64,000 nucleotides of DNA from Anaerolineales bacterium UBA2181 (lineage in GTDB: Bacteria; Chloroflexota; Anaerolineae; Promineifilales; UBA4811). The notes beneath the pieces were generated by a model that was given only the letters and a program-made list of their open reading frames with translations, was not told where the DNA came from and searched no databases. The stretch's first letter is position 1. The number at the start of each line of letters is the position of its first letter. The DNA lies in NCBI GenBank assembly GCA_002328075.1, contig DCVT01000022.1, positions 93,855 through 157,854 on the forward strand. The letters are read 5' to 3'. Positions 52,612-61,834 of this stretch are shown one piece after another. A program made the translations under genes and the position numbers.

Positions 52612-55124
52612 GGCTCCTCCCCCTTGAAGGGTCCGCTGCCGTTGCGGCGCGAAACCCACACCGCCGCCAGACCTGCTACCAGGAGGCCGGCGCCTGCCAG
52701 CAGGGGCGGGGCTGTTCCGCCGTTGATGCCCCGGACATCCCCGCCTGCCAACTCTAGCGCCGCCAGCCGGGCGTCCAAACCGTCCAGTCTCGCCCGCTCG
52801 AGCTCTAGCTGGCTCGTCAGCGTCGCCACCTGCTCGTGCAGCGACGCGTTATCGGCGCTCAGAGCAGTCATCTGGGCCGATTGGTCCTGGGAGAGCGCGT
52901 ACAGCGCCTGCACGGCCGCCAGGGTCACTCCGTCGGCGTCGATGGTCGTGATGGCCTTGTCATCCTCGCCCACGCCGAACGCGGCATAGAAATCCTGGGC
53001 CATGGGACCGATATGACGGATCGAGTCGTCCTGGCTCTTGTAGTTCCAGGTGGTGACCGGCACCTGCGCCAGGCGGTCCAATAGCTGGTCGAAGTCGACG
53101 GGGGTGATGTTATCCTTGAGGTTGCGGTCACTGACTGATGACCAAGCGTTGCCACCGGCCACAACGTACACTCCACTGGTCTGGCCTGCGTTGGTCAAAA
53201 AGTACACTCCCCCGCTAGCGCGCGCCTTCCATCGGTTGTCTGTGTTGCACGTCACGTGAGTGGTCTCGGTGCTGTCTCCCCATACAAAGCAGCCCGGGTT
53301 ATTGGCCTGGGCGTAATGGCCGGCGGCCAAGCTAAAGTCGCCCTTTGCGATGTTTTCCTTACCCCCGGGGACCGTGGCATACCAGCCGCTGGCTTGATTG
53401 TACGCCCCTCCGCCCACGGTGGACCTGCTCTCGCCAGCGGTGTTGTGGTAGCCACCACCGACGGTGGAATAGGTGCCGCTGATGATGTTACCAGACCCAC
53501 CGCCGCCGGCGGCACCGTAGCCGCTGACGCTGTTGTCAATGCCCCCACCGACGGTGGAATACGAGCCGATGGCTGCATTGTCGTTGCCCCCGCCGACGGT
53601 GGCATACGAGGCCATGGCTGCATTGCCAAAGCCCCCACCGACCGTGGACCAGTCACCATCCGCGTTGTTGCCATAACCCCCGCCGACGGTGGACCTCTGC
53701 CCGCTGGCGATGTTGAGGTAGCCTCCGCCGACGGTCGACCTGCCCCCGCTGGCCGTGTTCTGCAGCCCGCCGGCCACCGTGTCGTAGCTGGCCCGGGCGG
53801 CGTTCTGTTGGCCGCCGCAGACGGTGGCCGCCAACGCATCGGTGACCGAGCCGGTGGTGGCGCCCGCCTGGTTGTCCCGGCCTCCACCGACCGTCCCATA
53901 GATGCCGGTCACGCGATTCAGGTTGCCGCTCCCCCCGCCTCCGCCGATGGTCGCTCCAAAGACTCCCGCGGCCAGCCAGTTCGCGCCGTAGCCGCCCAAC
54001 ATGTTGGGGCTGGTGGCGTTGGGCTCCAGCCGAAGCGCGCGAGTCCCGTTCACCCTCAGCTCCAGCGCCTGGTTGTCGCTCGTGCCCAGGTAGTTCGTCC
54101 CCGGATTGGTCCCAGCGTTGCCGGACAACCGCCAGGTGGCGGCATCCAATGGCTGGCAGAACACCGTCCCATCCGCGTGAATGACGGCTATGGCCTCGCC
54201 CGACCCGCACGACCCACTCACCCGCCGTTGGTAGTAGTCGCCGTGCTGTCCATCCAACAGATCGGCGTCCAGACCCGAACCCGCTCCATCGCCTGCCAAC
54301 ACCAGGGTCATGACCTCGCCGTCCCGCGCCAGCGCAGCGTCGATCCGTGCATCCGCCACCGTCCCCGAGGTGATCTCCTCACCGGCATGACCGTGATCTA
54401 CCGGCGAATAAGTATCGCTGTGCGCATGATCTCCGGCCGCCACCTCAGTGCTGCCTGTGCCCACCATTCCGCTGATCTCGGGCCAGGTCACCGTGTCGTC
54501 GGTCTCGTCGGCGGCGCAGATCCACTCGGTGGCGCCCCGCTTGGCCACCTGGCCGCCGCCGCAGGTCAGGCTGCCCAACAGGTCGTTGTCCGCGCCATCG
54601 GCAAAGCCGGCTGGCATCCCGGTCAGGCCGACCCAGGGGCCCGCCAGTGCATACAGCGCATAGGGCGTCGCGTTCAGGGTTACCCGGCCGGCCATAGGCA
54701 CCCAATCCTCATCCGTTGGGCATCTGACCTCCACGCTCAGCCAGCGCGCGTCACCGGCAAAGACCGCCGGGCCAAAGTCCACCAGCGCGGCAACGTAGCC
54801 GTCTGCCACCGGCACCGGGTTCCCGCCCACCGGCACAACCGGTCCCGCCACCAGCGTCCCATCAACCGCCGCGTCGTACAGCTCATACTGAAGGCTGCAG
54901 TCGGCGTTTACCGGAACCTCGCCGTCCAGCAGACGGCCCTGGTAGGTGAATGCGGTCCCCAGCGGCGCCAGTTCCGCAAACCGCTCATCTCCATCACCTG
55001 GCGCCAGCGCCAACACCCGATAGGCCGGAGGCCCCACCGACTCGGCCCCGATCAACAACAGGGCCAACATGAACGCGACCACCATAGCGGTCAATCCTCG
55101 CCCCGAAAACAACCTCCATTTCAT
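52608..55124 (-). CDS. Membrane-anchored fibre-like protein with Peptidase S74 chaperone domain
   Basis: 838 residues: signal peptide (1-28), an N-terminal beta region, then about 11 repeats of 15-18 residues (about 408-598) with the consensus STVGGGxxNxAxG, like trimeric autotransporter or tail-fibre head repeats; next WKARASGGVYFLTNAG, the S74 endosialidase-chaperone domain starting SVSDRNLKDNI (about 661), a coiled coil (about 745-791) and a C-terminal helix (LLAGAGLLVAGLAAVWV) with a basic end. S74 domains trimerise fibres and can cleave themselves before the Ser of the SD motif. Good GGAAGGAG site before ATG. Confidence 0.85.
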   Translation of the reverse strand: MKWRLFSGRGLTAMVVAFMLALLLIGAESVGPPAYRVLALAPGDGDERFAELAPLGTAFTYQGRLLDGEVPVNADCSLQYELYDAAVDGTLVAGPVVPVGGNPVPVADGYVAALVDFGPAVFAGDARWLSVEVRCPTDEDWVPMAGRVTLNATPYALYALAGPWVGLTGMPAGFADGADNDLLGSLTCGGGQVAKRGATEWICAADETDDTVTWPEISGMVGTGSTEVAAGDHAHSDTYSPVDHGHAGEEITSGTVADARIDAALARDGEVMTLVLAGDGAGSGLDADLLDGQHGDYYQRRVSGSCGSGEAIAVIHADGTVFCQPLDAATWRLSGNAGTNPGTNYLGTSDNQALELRVNGTRALRLEPNATSPNMLGGYGANWLAAGVFGATIGGGGGSGNLNRVTGIYGTVGGGRDNQAGATTGSVTDALAATVCGGQQNAARASYDTVAGGLQNTASGGRSTVGGGYLNIASGQRSTVGGGYGNNADGDWSTVGGGFGNAAMASYATVGGGNDNAAIGSYSTVGGGIDNSVSGYGAAGGGGSGNIISGTYSTVGGGYHNTAGESRSTVGGGAYNQASGWYATVPGGKENIAKGDFSLAAGHYAQANNPGCFVWGDSTETTHVTCNTDNRWKARASGGVYFLTNAGQTSGVYVVAGGNAWSSVSDRNLKDNITPVDFDQLLDRLAQVPVTTWNYKSQDDSIRHIGPMAQDFYAAFGVGEDDKAITTIDADGVTLAAVQALYALSQDQSAQMTALSADNASLHEQVATLTSQLELERARLDGLDARLAALELAGGDVRGINGGTAPPLLAGAGLLVAGLAAVWVSRRNGSGPFKGEEP
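53330..53900 (-). repeat. Coding tandem repeats of about 45-54 bp
   Basis: Imperfect direct repeats sharing CCGACGGTGG (minus-strand GGCGG ACCGTCGG forms) encode the STVGGG units of the fibre protein. Irregular spacing and the intact frame distinguish them from CRISPR. Confidence 0.75.
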
Positions 55125-56566
55125 CGCTCACTCCTTCCGTTATCAGACCCATCCACACACGTGGATGTGAACTGCCCCAGCGGCCGATCCGGCGGATCAC
55201 GGGTAGGGAAGCCACGAATGACGGGTGTGGCAGTTTGCGGGGTGATGAGGAGACTCAGGGTATGCGGTTGGCGGATTGTCGCCGGCCCCTACCGGCAGGC
55301 AACGGTCGGCTCTCCAAATGGCGCCAGTTCGACCCAGACGGACCGTCCGTCCCTGCCTGCTGTTTGGGATTGGTCGCCCGATTACGGCTGACGGTTCGGC
55401 CGTCAGCCGGTGGGGCACTGTCCTATTCACGTCAGGTTGGCGCACCAGACGCGACGGTCAGGCTCGCTGGTTGCTGTCCTTCTCCATCTAGCTGTCAGTA
55501 TATCCGTATATCGCCCGAAATGCAACCGGTAATTTGGGCCAGCCCACTGCCGGTGGTCTATCTCCCTGCTCCAGGACGGTCAGTGTCTTTTCCGTCAGCC
55601 GTCGCTGCCGGCGGGTGCCCGACGCCGGCCGGGCTAGTGATTCGTCAACGTCAGGGATCAGGAGGTGTGGAGGTTGTCCATGGCACATGGGCAATCGCCC
55701 AAGCGGACGCAGACAATTGCGCTTGGGGCGTTCCCTTCTCGGCCAACCTGGCGGCGGCCCGCGGCAGTTTTTCCGGTGCTCAACCCGACAACCTGGCCAA
55801 CGCGGAGTTTGCCTGCCAGGGGCACGTGACTCTCGGGGGAGCCCCGGTAAACGGCCCGGGCGACTGGCGGTTCACCCTCTAGGATGCATGGGTCGGCGGC
55901 AATTGGGATTGATCCGATCGATCGAGCCCAAACGGGCATCTCTGGCCGGAATTCGATTATCTCGGCGAATTCCAGCTCCGGTCTGTTGGCGGGCGGCGGC
56001 CGCCTATCATCACGCACTTCACGGCAGCCATATGGCACACTGTAGCCGGTTGGGCAACTGAGCTGCACTACCCACGCAACCATCGCCGGCGGCAGTCATG
56101 GCACGGTGCCTGGCGCACGCGCGAAAGTGCCCGGCGGCGCTCACGACCGCCCGACATAAGAAGGCTGCCCGGTAGCCCAGGCCACCGCCACTGGAGACCA
56201 TCCAGACCCTGTTGCCGGGATCAGTGTCAAGTCAGCAGGCAGTGTTGCCGAGACCGGGTCGTGGTACAATTGGGATTGGCGGTGGCGTGCGCGCGGCGGC
56301 GGTTCCGCCGGTACCATCAAGGGCGGTTGCCGGCTCTGCGGCGCCATCGGCCAGGCGGCCTGGCTATCCATCTCTCACCGGTGCTGCAGGGGATACCTAA
56401 TAGCGTGTGCTGGTGTCGTGGTGGCGGGAATCGCCGTGATTTGTGGTGGAGCAGTTCCAGATTTCCGGCCTGACCCGGCGGAAGCATCTGAGCATGCTGG
56501 GAAAACAGGCCATCACGGCCGGCAGCAACCAGGCATTCACCGGTTCTGGCAACAAGGAGGCTACTC
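55125..56566. other. 1.4 kb without a supported gene
   Basis: No open frame with a start, ribosome site and protein-like composition. One plus-strand stretch (about 55650-55882) reads plausibly (NLAAARGSFSGAQPDN, then GGAPVNGPGDWRFTL and a stop) and may be the end of a decayed exported protein. No promoter with both boxes found. Confidence 0.4.
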
Positions 56567-56983
56567 ATGCAAGAGCGCACCATCTATATAACCGAGTACG
56601 ACCGGAGCCGTCTGTTGGCACTGGTGCAGGAAGCGCGGCAGACCGAACCACGCGGTAACGAGTATCTGGATAACCTGGAGGCCGAGTTGTCTCGCGGCCG
56701 GGTGGTTGTTCCGGCCGAGGTCCCGCCAGACGTGGTGACCATGAACTCAAAGGTCCGCCTTTCGGACGTGGAGACCGGCGAAGAGATGATTTACACGCTG
56801 GTGTTTCCGTCGGAGGCCGACATCGGCCAGGGCAAGATCTCGGTGCTGGCCCCCGTAGGGACCGCCATGCTGGGTTACCGGGCGGGGGACACGTTTTTCT
56901 GGAATGTGCCTGACGGCGTCTGCCAGTTGAGGGTGGAGGAGGTACTATATCAACCGGAGGCGGCCGGCCATTATCACCTGTAG
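56567..56983 (+). CDS. rnk: Rnk/GreA-like regulator of nucleoside diphosphate kinase
   Basis: 138 residues, the Rnk length. An N-terminal short coiled hairpin (YDRSRLLALVQEA, EYLDNLEAELSRGRVV) precedes a GreA/GreB C-terminal domain (VTMNSKVRLSDVETGEEMIYTLVFPSEAD, ISVLAPVGTAMLGYRAGDTFFW). Rnk binds RNA polymerase and competes with Gre factors. AAGGAGG is placed ideally before ATG 56567. It converges on the LysE gene with a 14-nt gap. Confidence 0.9.
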   Translation: MQERTIYITEYDRSRLLALVQEARQTEPRGNEYLDNLEAELSRGRVVVPAEVPPDVVTMNSKVRLSDVETGEEMIYTLVFPSEADIGQGKISVLAPVGTAMLGYRAGDTFFWNVPDGVCQLRVEEVLYQPEAAGHYHL

Positions 56984-56997
56984 GGGGACCGGGTCGT

Positions 56998-57624
56998 TCA
57001 ACGGCTGCTCAGTGCCTGCAGCAGGATTCGAACTCCCAGGCCAGCCACAATCAGGTTGCCCGCCAATGTGGTGAGGAGCCGAAAGCGCGTCGGCAGCCGT
57101 GCACCTAGGCCGGCGCCCAGGCCAGCCAAGAGCGACTGCCAGGATAACGAGGCGAGCCCGGCGCCGAGGACGAACAGCCAGGGCGCCAGCGGAGAAAGCG
57201 AACCTTGGGGGGAGCGGCCCAGAATGAGCGCCGCAAAATAGACCACCGTCATCGGGTTGACCAGCGTGATGGCCAGAAACTGGAGGTAGATGCGGAGCAG
57301 GCCGGCCGGTTCAACCGCAGGCGACGGCCCGGCGCTGCCATCGGTCCGCGCCCGCCACAGCCCGACCACGCCCAGCCCCACCAGGATCAATCCGCTGGCC
57401 CATTGAAGCGGCCGGTTGTACGGCGCAAGCCAGCCTGCGGCTGCAGTCCCGGCCGCCATAGCCAAGGCAGCGTAGGCCAGGTCGGCGGTGGCCGCGCCGG
57501 CGCCCGCCGTGAGCCCTGCAAGCAGACCGGCCCGCACGCTCAGATTAATGATCAGAATGGCGACAGCTCCCACCGGGATCGCGATGCCATAACCAGCCAG
57601 GAGTCCATCTACAAACGCCGACAT
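56998..57624 (-). CDS. LysE-family amino acid exporter
   Basis: 208 residues with six hydrophobic helices. The family start GYGIAIPVGAVAILIINLS (usually GP/PVGP) and the mid-protein FLAITLVNPMTVVYFAAL are hallmark LysE/RhtB segments. Exports basic or other amino acids, or cations. A GGAG site precedes the ATG. Confidence 0.88.
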   Translation of the reverse strand: MSAFVDGLLAGYGIAIPVGAVAILIINLSVRAGLLAGLTAGAGAATADLAYAALAMAAGTAAAGWLAPYNRPLQWASGLILVGLGVVGLWRARTDGSAGPSPAVEPAGLLRIYLQFLAITLVNPMTVVYFAALILGRSPQGSLSPLAPWLFVLGAGLASLSWQSLLAGLGAGLGARLPTRFRLLTTLAGNLIVAGLGVRILLQALSSR

Positions 57625-58493
57625 CCATACTCCAGTCTGCAGCCTGCGATGACAAGTGTATCACACGCGACCCCACAAGAGCCAACCGCGCTCGGGGTGG
57701 GGACCACTTCGGGCTGGTGGTAGCAGCTCCCGACTGCTGCAAGATGGCCGACAAAACGGGCTACCTGACCGTTATCTGGTGGTTGGTCAGGTGGATGGCG
57801 CCGCCGGTCAGTCGCGTCGGTCGCGTTGGACTACCTACCCGCCTCTCCGGGCGAATCGATCGCCATTGCGACGTTTGCCGACCGGTTGATAGAACATCCG
57901 GTGTCGCCTGGAACAGGCTGCATCCGTACCATGCCAAGCACGCACTGCTTGGACCAGTGGAGCGTGCCTCGCGCAATGGCGGAGTCCGCCGTTGTGGAGA
58001 CGGAGCACGTGCCGCTCCGGGACGAGTGGCCGAACCTCAAGATCCTGACCGGCGTTCGGTTGACGGCGAAGCCAAAGGTGAATCCGCCGGGCCTGCGCGG
58101 CCGGTCAACCGCTCTACCGCCCAATCGCAGGCGGGCCACGTGGGCTACACCATCGGCCGACACCAGGCGCTGTTTTCCGGGTGTCGGGTGTGCTGATCCA
58201 CCAAACCCCACCAGCCAAGCCGACCAGACCCGCGAGGCTTTGACGTCCGGTCAACGGCCGAACCCATCCGTCTCCTCTTGCGGCCGGCATGGGATATAAT
58301 CATCGCGGATGGACGGGCGAACCCGACAACAAGCCAGCCAGACGGCGCGATTCGGGGCTCCGGCGGACTTCGGCGCGCGGCCCGACGAGGTAGGAGGTAC
58401 AGCGGTTGAGCGACCGCCGCCGCAGGATAGTTATGCCGGCCGACTGGCCGGCAGCAAGAACTGCAGACTAGGTTGATCTGAAGAGGAGACCAG
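57625..58493. other. Divergent region without a gene
   Basis: About 870 nt. Open frames here read as frame shadows. A lone TATAAT (58295-58300) without a clear -35 lies about 195 nt before the NimA-like gene and may be its -10. Confidence 0.4.
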
Positions 58494-58985
58494 ATGTCCG
58501 AGAAAGAATGGATCGAGGACCGCGAGGAGATGGAAGCGATCCTACAAGAGGAGACAGTGGGTTATCTCGCGCTCGCGGCGGAGGGGCAACCCTATGTAGT
58601 GCCGCTGAACTATGCCTACGCCGACGGCCGGATCCTCTTTCACTGCGCCCTGTCGGGCAAAAAGCTCGACTGGCTGGCGACCAATTCGCAGGCCTGCTTT
58701 GCCGTCGGCCGGCAGTCAGGATTAGTCGGTGACCATGGCCCGGGCGGCGCGTGTCACCTGGATAGCGACAGCGTGATTTGCTACGGCTGGGCACGGGTGG
58801 TGGAGGACCTGGAGGAGAGGCGGCGGGTGCTGGAGGAGTTTAACCGCCGTTACTATCCCGCGGCCGAGCCCTTGAGCGCGGAGCGAGTGGCCGGCTGTTG
58901 CGCGATAGAGTTGCGGGTGGAGGAGATGACCGGCCGGCAGGAGCGGCAACGGCAGCGCACTTGTTGGCGCTACCATTTCAGTTGA
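58494..58985 (+). CDS. Pyridoxamine 5'-phosphate oxidase-like (NimA-type) flavoprotein
   Basis: 163 residues, a split-barrel flavin-binding fold: VGYLALAAEGQPYVVPLNYAY, then ILFHCALSGKKLDWLATNSQACFAV, matching the NimA/flavin-nucleotide-binding group (the FH of FHCALSGKK contacts cofactor). Late YGWARVVEDLEERRRVLEEF is also typical. Probably reduces a small molecule or binds FMN; nitroimidazole resistance is possible but unproven. GAGGAGA precedes the ATG. Confidence 0.85.
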   Translation: MSEKEWIEDREEMEAILQEETVGYLALAAEGQPYVVPLNYAYADGRILFHCALSGKKLDWLATNSQACFAVGRQSGLVGDHGPGGACHLDSDSVICYGWARVVEDLEERRRVLEEFNRRYYPAAEPLSAERVAGCCAIELRVEEMTGRQERQRQRTCWRYHFS

Positions 58986-59227
58986 GTTCGCCGGCCTGGC
59001 TGCCTTGGGCCTGGCCGACGCAGTCGGATCCGGCATCGAGGGTCACATGGCGGCCGACTCGTCAGCGTGGCAAAACGGGCAATGTCTGGCGGGGTCTAGG
59101 CCCGGCCGCGGCGAGTAACGGTCATGGTCCGGTGGGATCCATTGTGGTGGCAGCCGTGGGCGCTCGGTCTGCGTTGCAGGTGCAGTCCGAAACCAAGGGA
59201 GACCAGGGTTCTTGACGGAGGGGAGTG

Positions 59228-59905
59228 ATGCTCAGAAATCGAATCACAGGGCTGGTCAATTCTGTCTGGGGTGCGATTCAGATTGGAGCGATAATGGTCC
59301 TTTCGCCGTTGTTGCGCATGTGGTATAACCGTTGGGGCGCGACTGACGAGGAGGTCGCCGGTCGTATGCCGGGAGACGAATGGGTGGCGCAACCACAGCT
59401 TGACTCCACACGGGCCATCTCCATCCGCGCCCGCCCCTCGGAAGTCTGGCCGTGGTTGGTGCAGATCGGGGCTGAGCGAGGTGGCTTTTACAGTTACGAC
59501 GGGCTCGAGAACCTGGCGGGATGCCGTATTCGCAGCGCCGACCGAATCCTGGAAGCATTCCAGTCGCTGGAGGTTGGCCAGCTGGTTCGTCTTGGTCCGC
59601 CGGGGTACCCCTGTTACGTGGTGGTCGAGGTGGTCCGGGCGCGGACTCTGGTGTTGCGCGGCGCCGACCCCGCAACTGGCCAGCTGCCAGAACCGGATCC
59701 GCAGCCCACAAAATACGCCAACAGCACCTGGCAGTGGGTCCTGGCAGAAGGCAAGGACGGGGTCACCCGGCTGATCGCCCGCCAGAGGCTGGCTTACAGC
59801 CGGGACATGGCGTTGGTCTGGCGGCTGACCGAACCCGTCAGCTATGTGATGGAGCGCAGGATGCTGCGGGGGATCAGGCTCCGGGCAGAAAAAAGCGCCG
59901 GTTGA
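59228..59905 (+). CDS. SRPBCC-fold membrane-associated protein
   Basis: 225 residues: an N-terminal hydrophobic stretch (VWGAIQIGAIMVLSPLL) and a START/Bet v1-like ligand-binding domain (STRAISIRARPSEVWPWLVQIGAERGGFYSYDGLENL). The polyketide-cyclase-like group; ligand unknown. ATG 59228 follows GGAGGGGAGTG. Its last codons form the left arm of the terminator at 59889-59932. Confidence 0.8.
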   Translation: MLRNRITGLVNSVWGAIQIGAIMVLSPLLRMWYNRWGATDEEVAGRMPGDEWVAQPQLDSTRAISIRARPSEVWPWLVQIGAERGGFYSYDGLENLAGCRIRSADRILEAFQSLEVGQLVRLGPPGYPCYVVVEVVRARTLVLRGADPATGQLPEPDPQPTKYANSTWQWVLAEGKDGVTRLIARQRLAYSRDMALVWRLTEPVSYVMERRMLRGIRLRAEKSAG

Positions 59906-59932
59906 CCTGCCAGGCTGATCAACCAGCGCTTT
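59889..59932. terminator. Bidirectional terminator
   Basis: AAAGCGC-C-GGTTGA (59892-59905) pairs with TCAACC-A-GCGCTTT (59919-59932), with A6 at 59889-59894 (T-tract for the minus-strand DUF333 gene). It overlaps the stop of the SRPBCC gene. Confidence 0.75.
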
Positions 59933-59959
59933 GGACCACCTTAGCCGGTAGGCGATAGC

Positions 59960-60397
59960 CTATTGATCGGTGCTGCCGGGTTGGCACTCGCCGCGGAAGA
60001 ACGCCCACTCGTCGCACTCGCTGCCATCGGTAAACACGCAGACCCCGTACTCGCCGCCTTCGCCAGTGCGAATCTCCAACCGGCCACCCTGCTTCTGGCA
60101 ATGGACTGAGGCCGGGTTGGGCAGGCCCGCAGCCGGTTCGTCGGCCGGTTGGCACTCGCCGCGGTAGAACGCCCACTCGTCGCACTCGCTGCCATCGGCA
60201 AACACACAGACGCCGTACTCGCCGCCTTCGCCAGTGCGAATCTCCAACCGGCCACCCTGCTCCTGGCAATGGACTGAGGCCGGGTTGGGCTGATTGGCCG
60301 GCACTGCGGTGGCCGCCGGGTCGTTTCCGGCCGAGGTGCAAGCCACTAGGCACGCCACAAACGCTATCCACAGGCACATTCGTATTTGCTGGGTCAT
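59960..60397 (-). CDS. Lipoprotein with two near-identical DUF333 domains
   Basis: 145 residues: signal with lipobox VAC, then two 47-residue DUF333 (PF03891-type) units: NPASVHCQ-QGG, GEYGVCVF-DGSECDEWAF-RGEC. Each has four cysteines, likely two disulfides. The units differ at E/K, A/T and Y/F only. DUF333 proteins are small secreted hemolysin/KilA-associated-like domains of unknown role. GAGGTGGAG precedes the ATG. Confidence 0.85.
   Translation of the reverse strand: MTQQIRMCLWIAFVACLVACTSAGNDPAATAVPANQPNPASVHCQEQGGRLEIRTGEGGEYGVCVFADGSECDEWAFYRGECQPADEPAAGLPNPASVHCQKQGGRLEIRTGEGGEYGVCVFTDGSECDEWAFFRGECQPGSTDQ
59981..60290 (-). repeat. 142-bp direct repeat pair
   Basis: Units 59981-60122 and 60149-60290 differ at 5 of 142 positions by direct count (about 96.5% identity), spaced 26 nt apart. 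They encode the two DUF333 domains. Confidence 0.9.
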
Positions 60398-60590
60398 CGT
60401 ACTACTCCACCTCTTTCTGGACCATCATGATCAACTCGCCTGTAGGACGAAGTCAAGCTGCACCGGGTTCCCACCGGTGGGCATCCACGGTCACGTCGTG
60501 ATGGTTTTCAGGGTACAAACGGTGACAAGGCTGGCGGTCTCCCCTACCCAAGGAGGGTGACCGGCGACTCCTCGGGCCGGGACGGGCAGC

Positions 60591-60624
60591 AAAAAACCGC
60601 CCCACCAGTATTGGGGGGCGGTTT
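60591..60624. terminator. Intrinsic terminator of the bL25 gene
   Basis: AACCGCCCC (60595-60603) pairs with GGGGCGGTT (60615-60623). On the minus strand the hairpin is followed by TTTTTT (60596-60591), 44 nt past the bL25 stop. Confidence 0.85.
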
Positions 60625-60667
60625 GCCCTGAACATCGCGGACCTCCGCCGATGCGGAGATAACAGAA

Positions 60668-61297
60668 TCAGCCCGCCGGGCTGCGCGCCTCGGCCACTGT
60701 GGGCACCTCGCCGGCAATCACGCCTTCAGCCTTGGGCTCCGCTGCCTCCCGGCCAAATTCGACTGCGTGCGCTAGAGTCTCTTCCTCATCCGCCAGAACG
60801 GTCACCCCGGGCGGAAAGTCAAGATCGCGGATCCGGATGTGATCCCCGGCAGCTGCGAGTTTGCTCACGTCCACTTCGATCTCGCCGATCATGTCGTTGG
60901 GCAAGCACTCTATCATGACGCTGTTCAGGTCCTTCACCACATAACAGCCGACAGGCGGTTTGCCGACAAGCACAATGCCGGTCTCGGTGGTGATCTTTTC
61001 GTCCATGACCAGGCGCAAGAGGTCTATATGCGTAACGTTGCGCCGAACGGCATTGATCTCTACCTCGCGCACCAGCGCCGGTTGCTCACCGCCATCCGGT
61101 TGGATCTGCAGGGTGATGATGTGTGTGCGCCCAGCGAGCCGCAACACACTGTCCAGTTCGGACTGGGCAAAATGCAGGTTGAGCGCATCCTTGCCGGCAC
61201 CGTACAAAACACCCGGCACTCTTCCCTCGCGGCGCAGTTGGCGCACCCGTTTGCCGACCTGATTGCGGCGTTCCGCCTGCAAAGCGATCTGTTCCAT
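60668..61297 (-). CDS. rplY: Ribosomal protein bL25, Ctc type
   Basis: 209 residues. N-terminal 5S rRNA-binding L25 domain (LQAERRNQVGKRVRQLRREGRVPGVLYG, HIDLLRLVMDEKI) followed by the TL5/Ctc beta domain (GKPPVGCYVVKDLN, VDVSKLAAAGDHIRIRDLDFPPGVTVL) and an acidic, Ala-rich tail. AAAGGAC precedes ATG 61297. Monocistronic with its own terminator; no pth next to it in the window. Confidence 0.92.
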   Translation of the reverse strand: MEQIALQAERRNQVGKRVRQLRREGRVPGVLYGAGKDALNLHFAQSELDSVLRLAGRTHIITLQIQPDGGEQPALVREVEINAVRRNVTHIDLLRLVMDEKITTETGIVLVGKPPVGCYVVKDLNSVMIECLPNDMIGEIEVDVSKLAAAGDHIRIRDLDFPPGVTVLADEEETLAHAVEFGREAAEPKAEGVIAGEVPTVAEARSPAG

Positions 61298-61834
61298 TGT
61301 TCGTGTCCTTTCTTTCCACCAAAAAGGCGCCGCCTACCCAACCGGTTGGCAGCACCCGGATATGTTTCCTATGCCCCACTCCACCCGAACGACTTGGCGC
61401 TATCGCATGCCGAAACAGCTGCGGACCTGGACGCACCCGTCAACGGGCACCGATCGTGCACTCCATCATACCAGGCCACCACTCTTCGTCAAGCCGGGAA
61501 CCATGCCATAACCGGCTTGGCCCCCGATGCACACCTGACGTCGCGTTCTAATAGGCGAAACTGGTTTGGACAGGTGAAAAGCTTTTTTCGTACCCTGTTC
61601 AAAAGCAGAGTTTATGTTAAAATTCATCTGGCTGTGGACGCAACTACAACACGCACCAGCAAGTATCATGAGTCCACAACGTCCAAGCCCCCCAGTTCCT
61701 GGGGGCAGACCAAGAGGATACAATGCCAGCCAACGCTATAAAACCCTGTGGCAATGACGGCAAGCGCGGGCACCTGACCCATTCGCCGTGTACATTGCGG
61801 GCGGGTCTGCGTGACCTGCTCCAGGAGTGAACCC
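61298..61834. other. Divergent intergenic region
   Basis: About 540 nt. An AT-rich spot (61570-61625, with TGTTCA-16-TAAAAT) could be a weak plus-strand promoter for the glycosyltransferase. Nothing else recognised. Confidence 0.35.

Noticed and set aside
53330..53900. Regular repeats as a CRISPR array
   Set aside because: Units are imperfect, in frame and encode STVGGG repeats; no cas genes nearby.
53256..55391. Very long plus-strand open frame opposite the fibre protein
   Set aside because: It mirrors the repeats of the minus-strand gene, which has a signal peptide, known domains and a ribosome site; it is a GC-driven shadow.
57018..57040. tRNA T-arm-like GGAGTTCGAATCC on the minus strand
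   Set aside because: It lies inside the end of the LysE gene, and no matching acceptor, D or anticodon stems are present.
57717..58299. Overlapping open frames in the gap before the NimA-like gene
   Set aside because: No ribosome sites, no recognisable motifs, composition of frame shadows.
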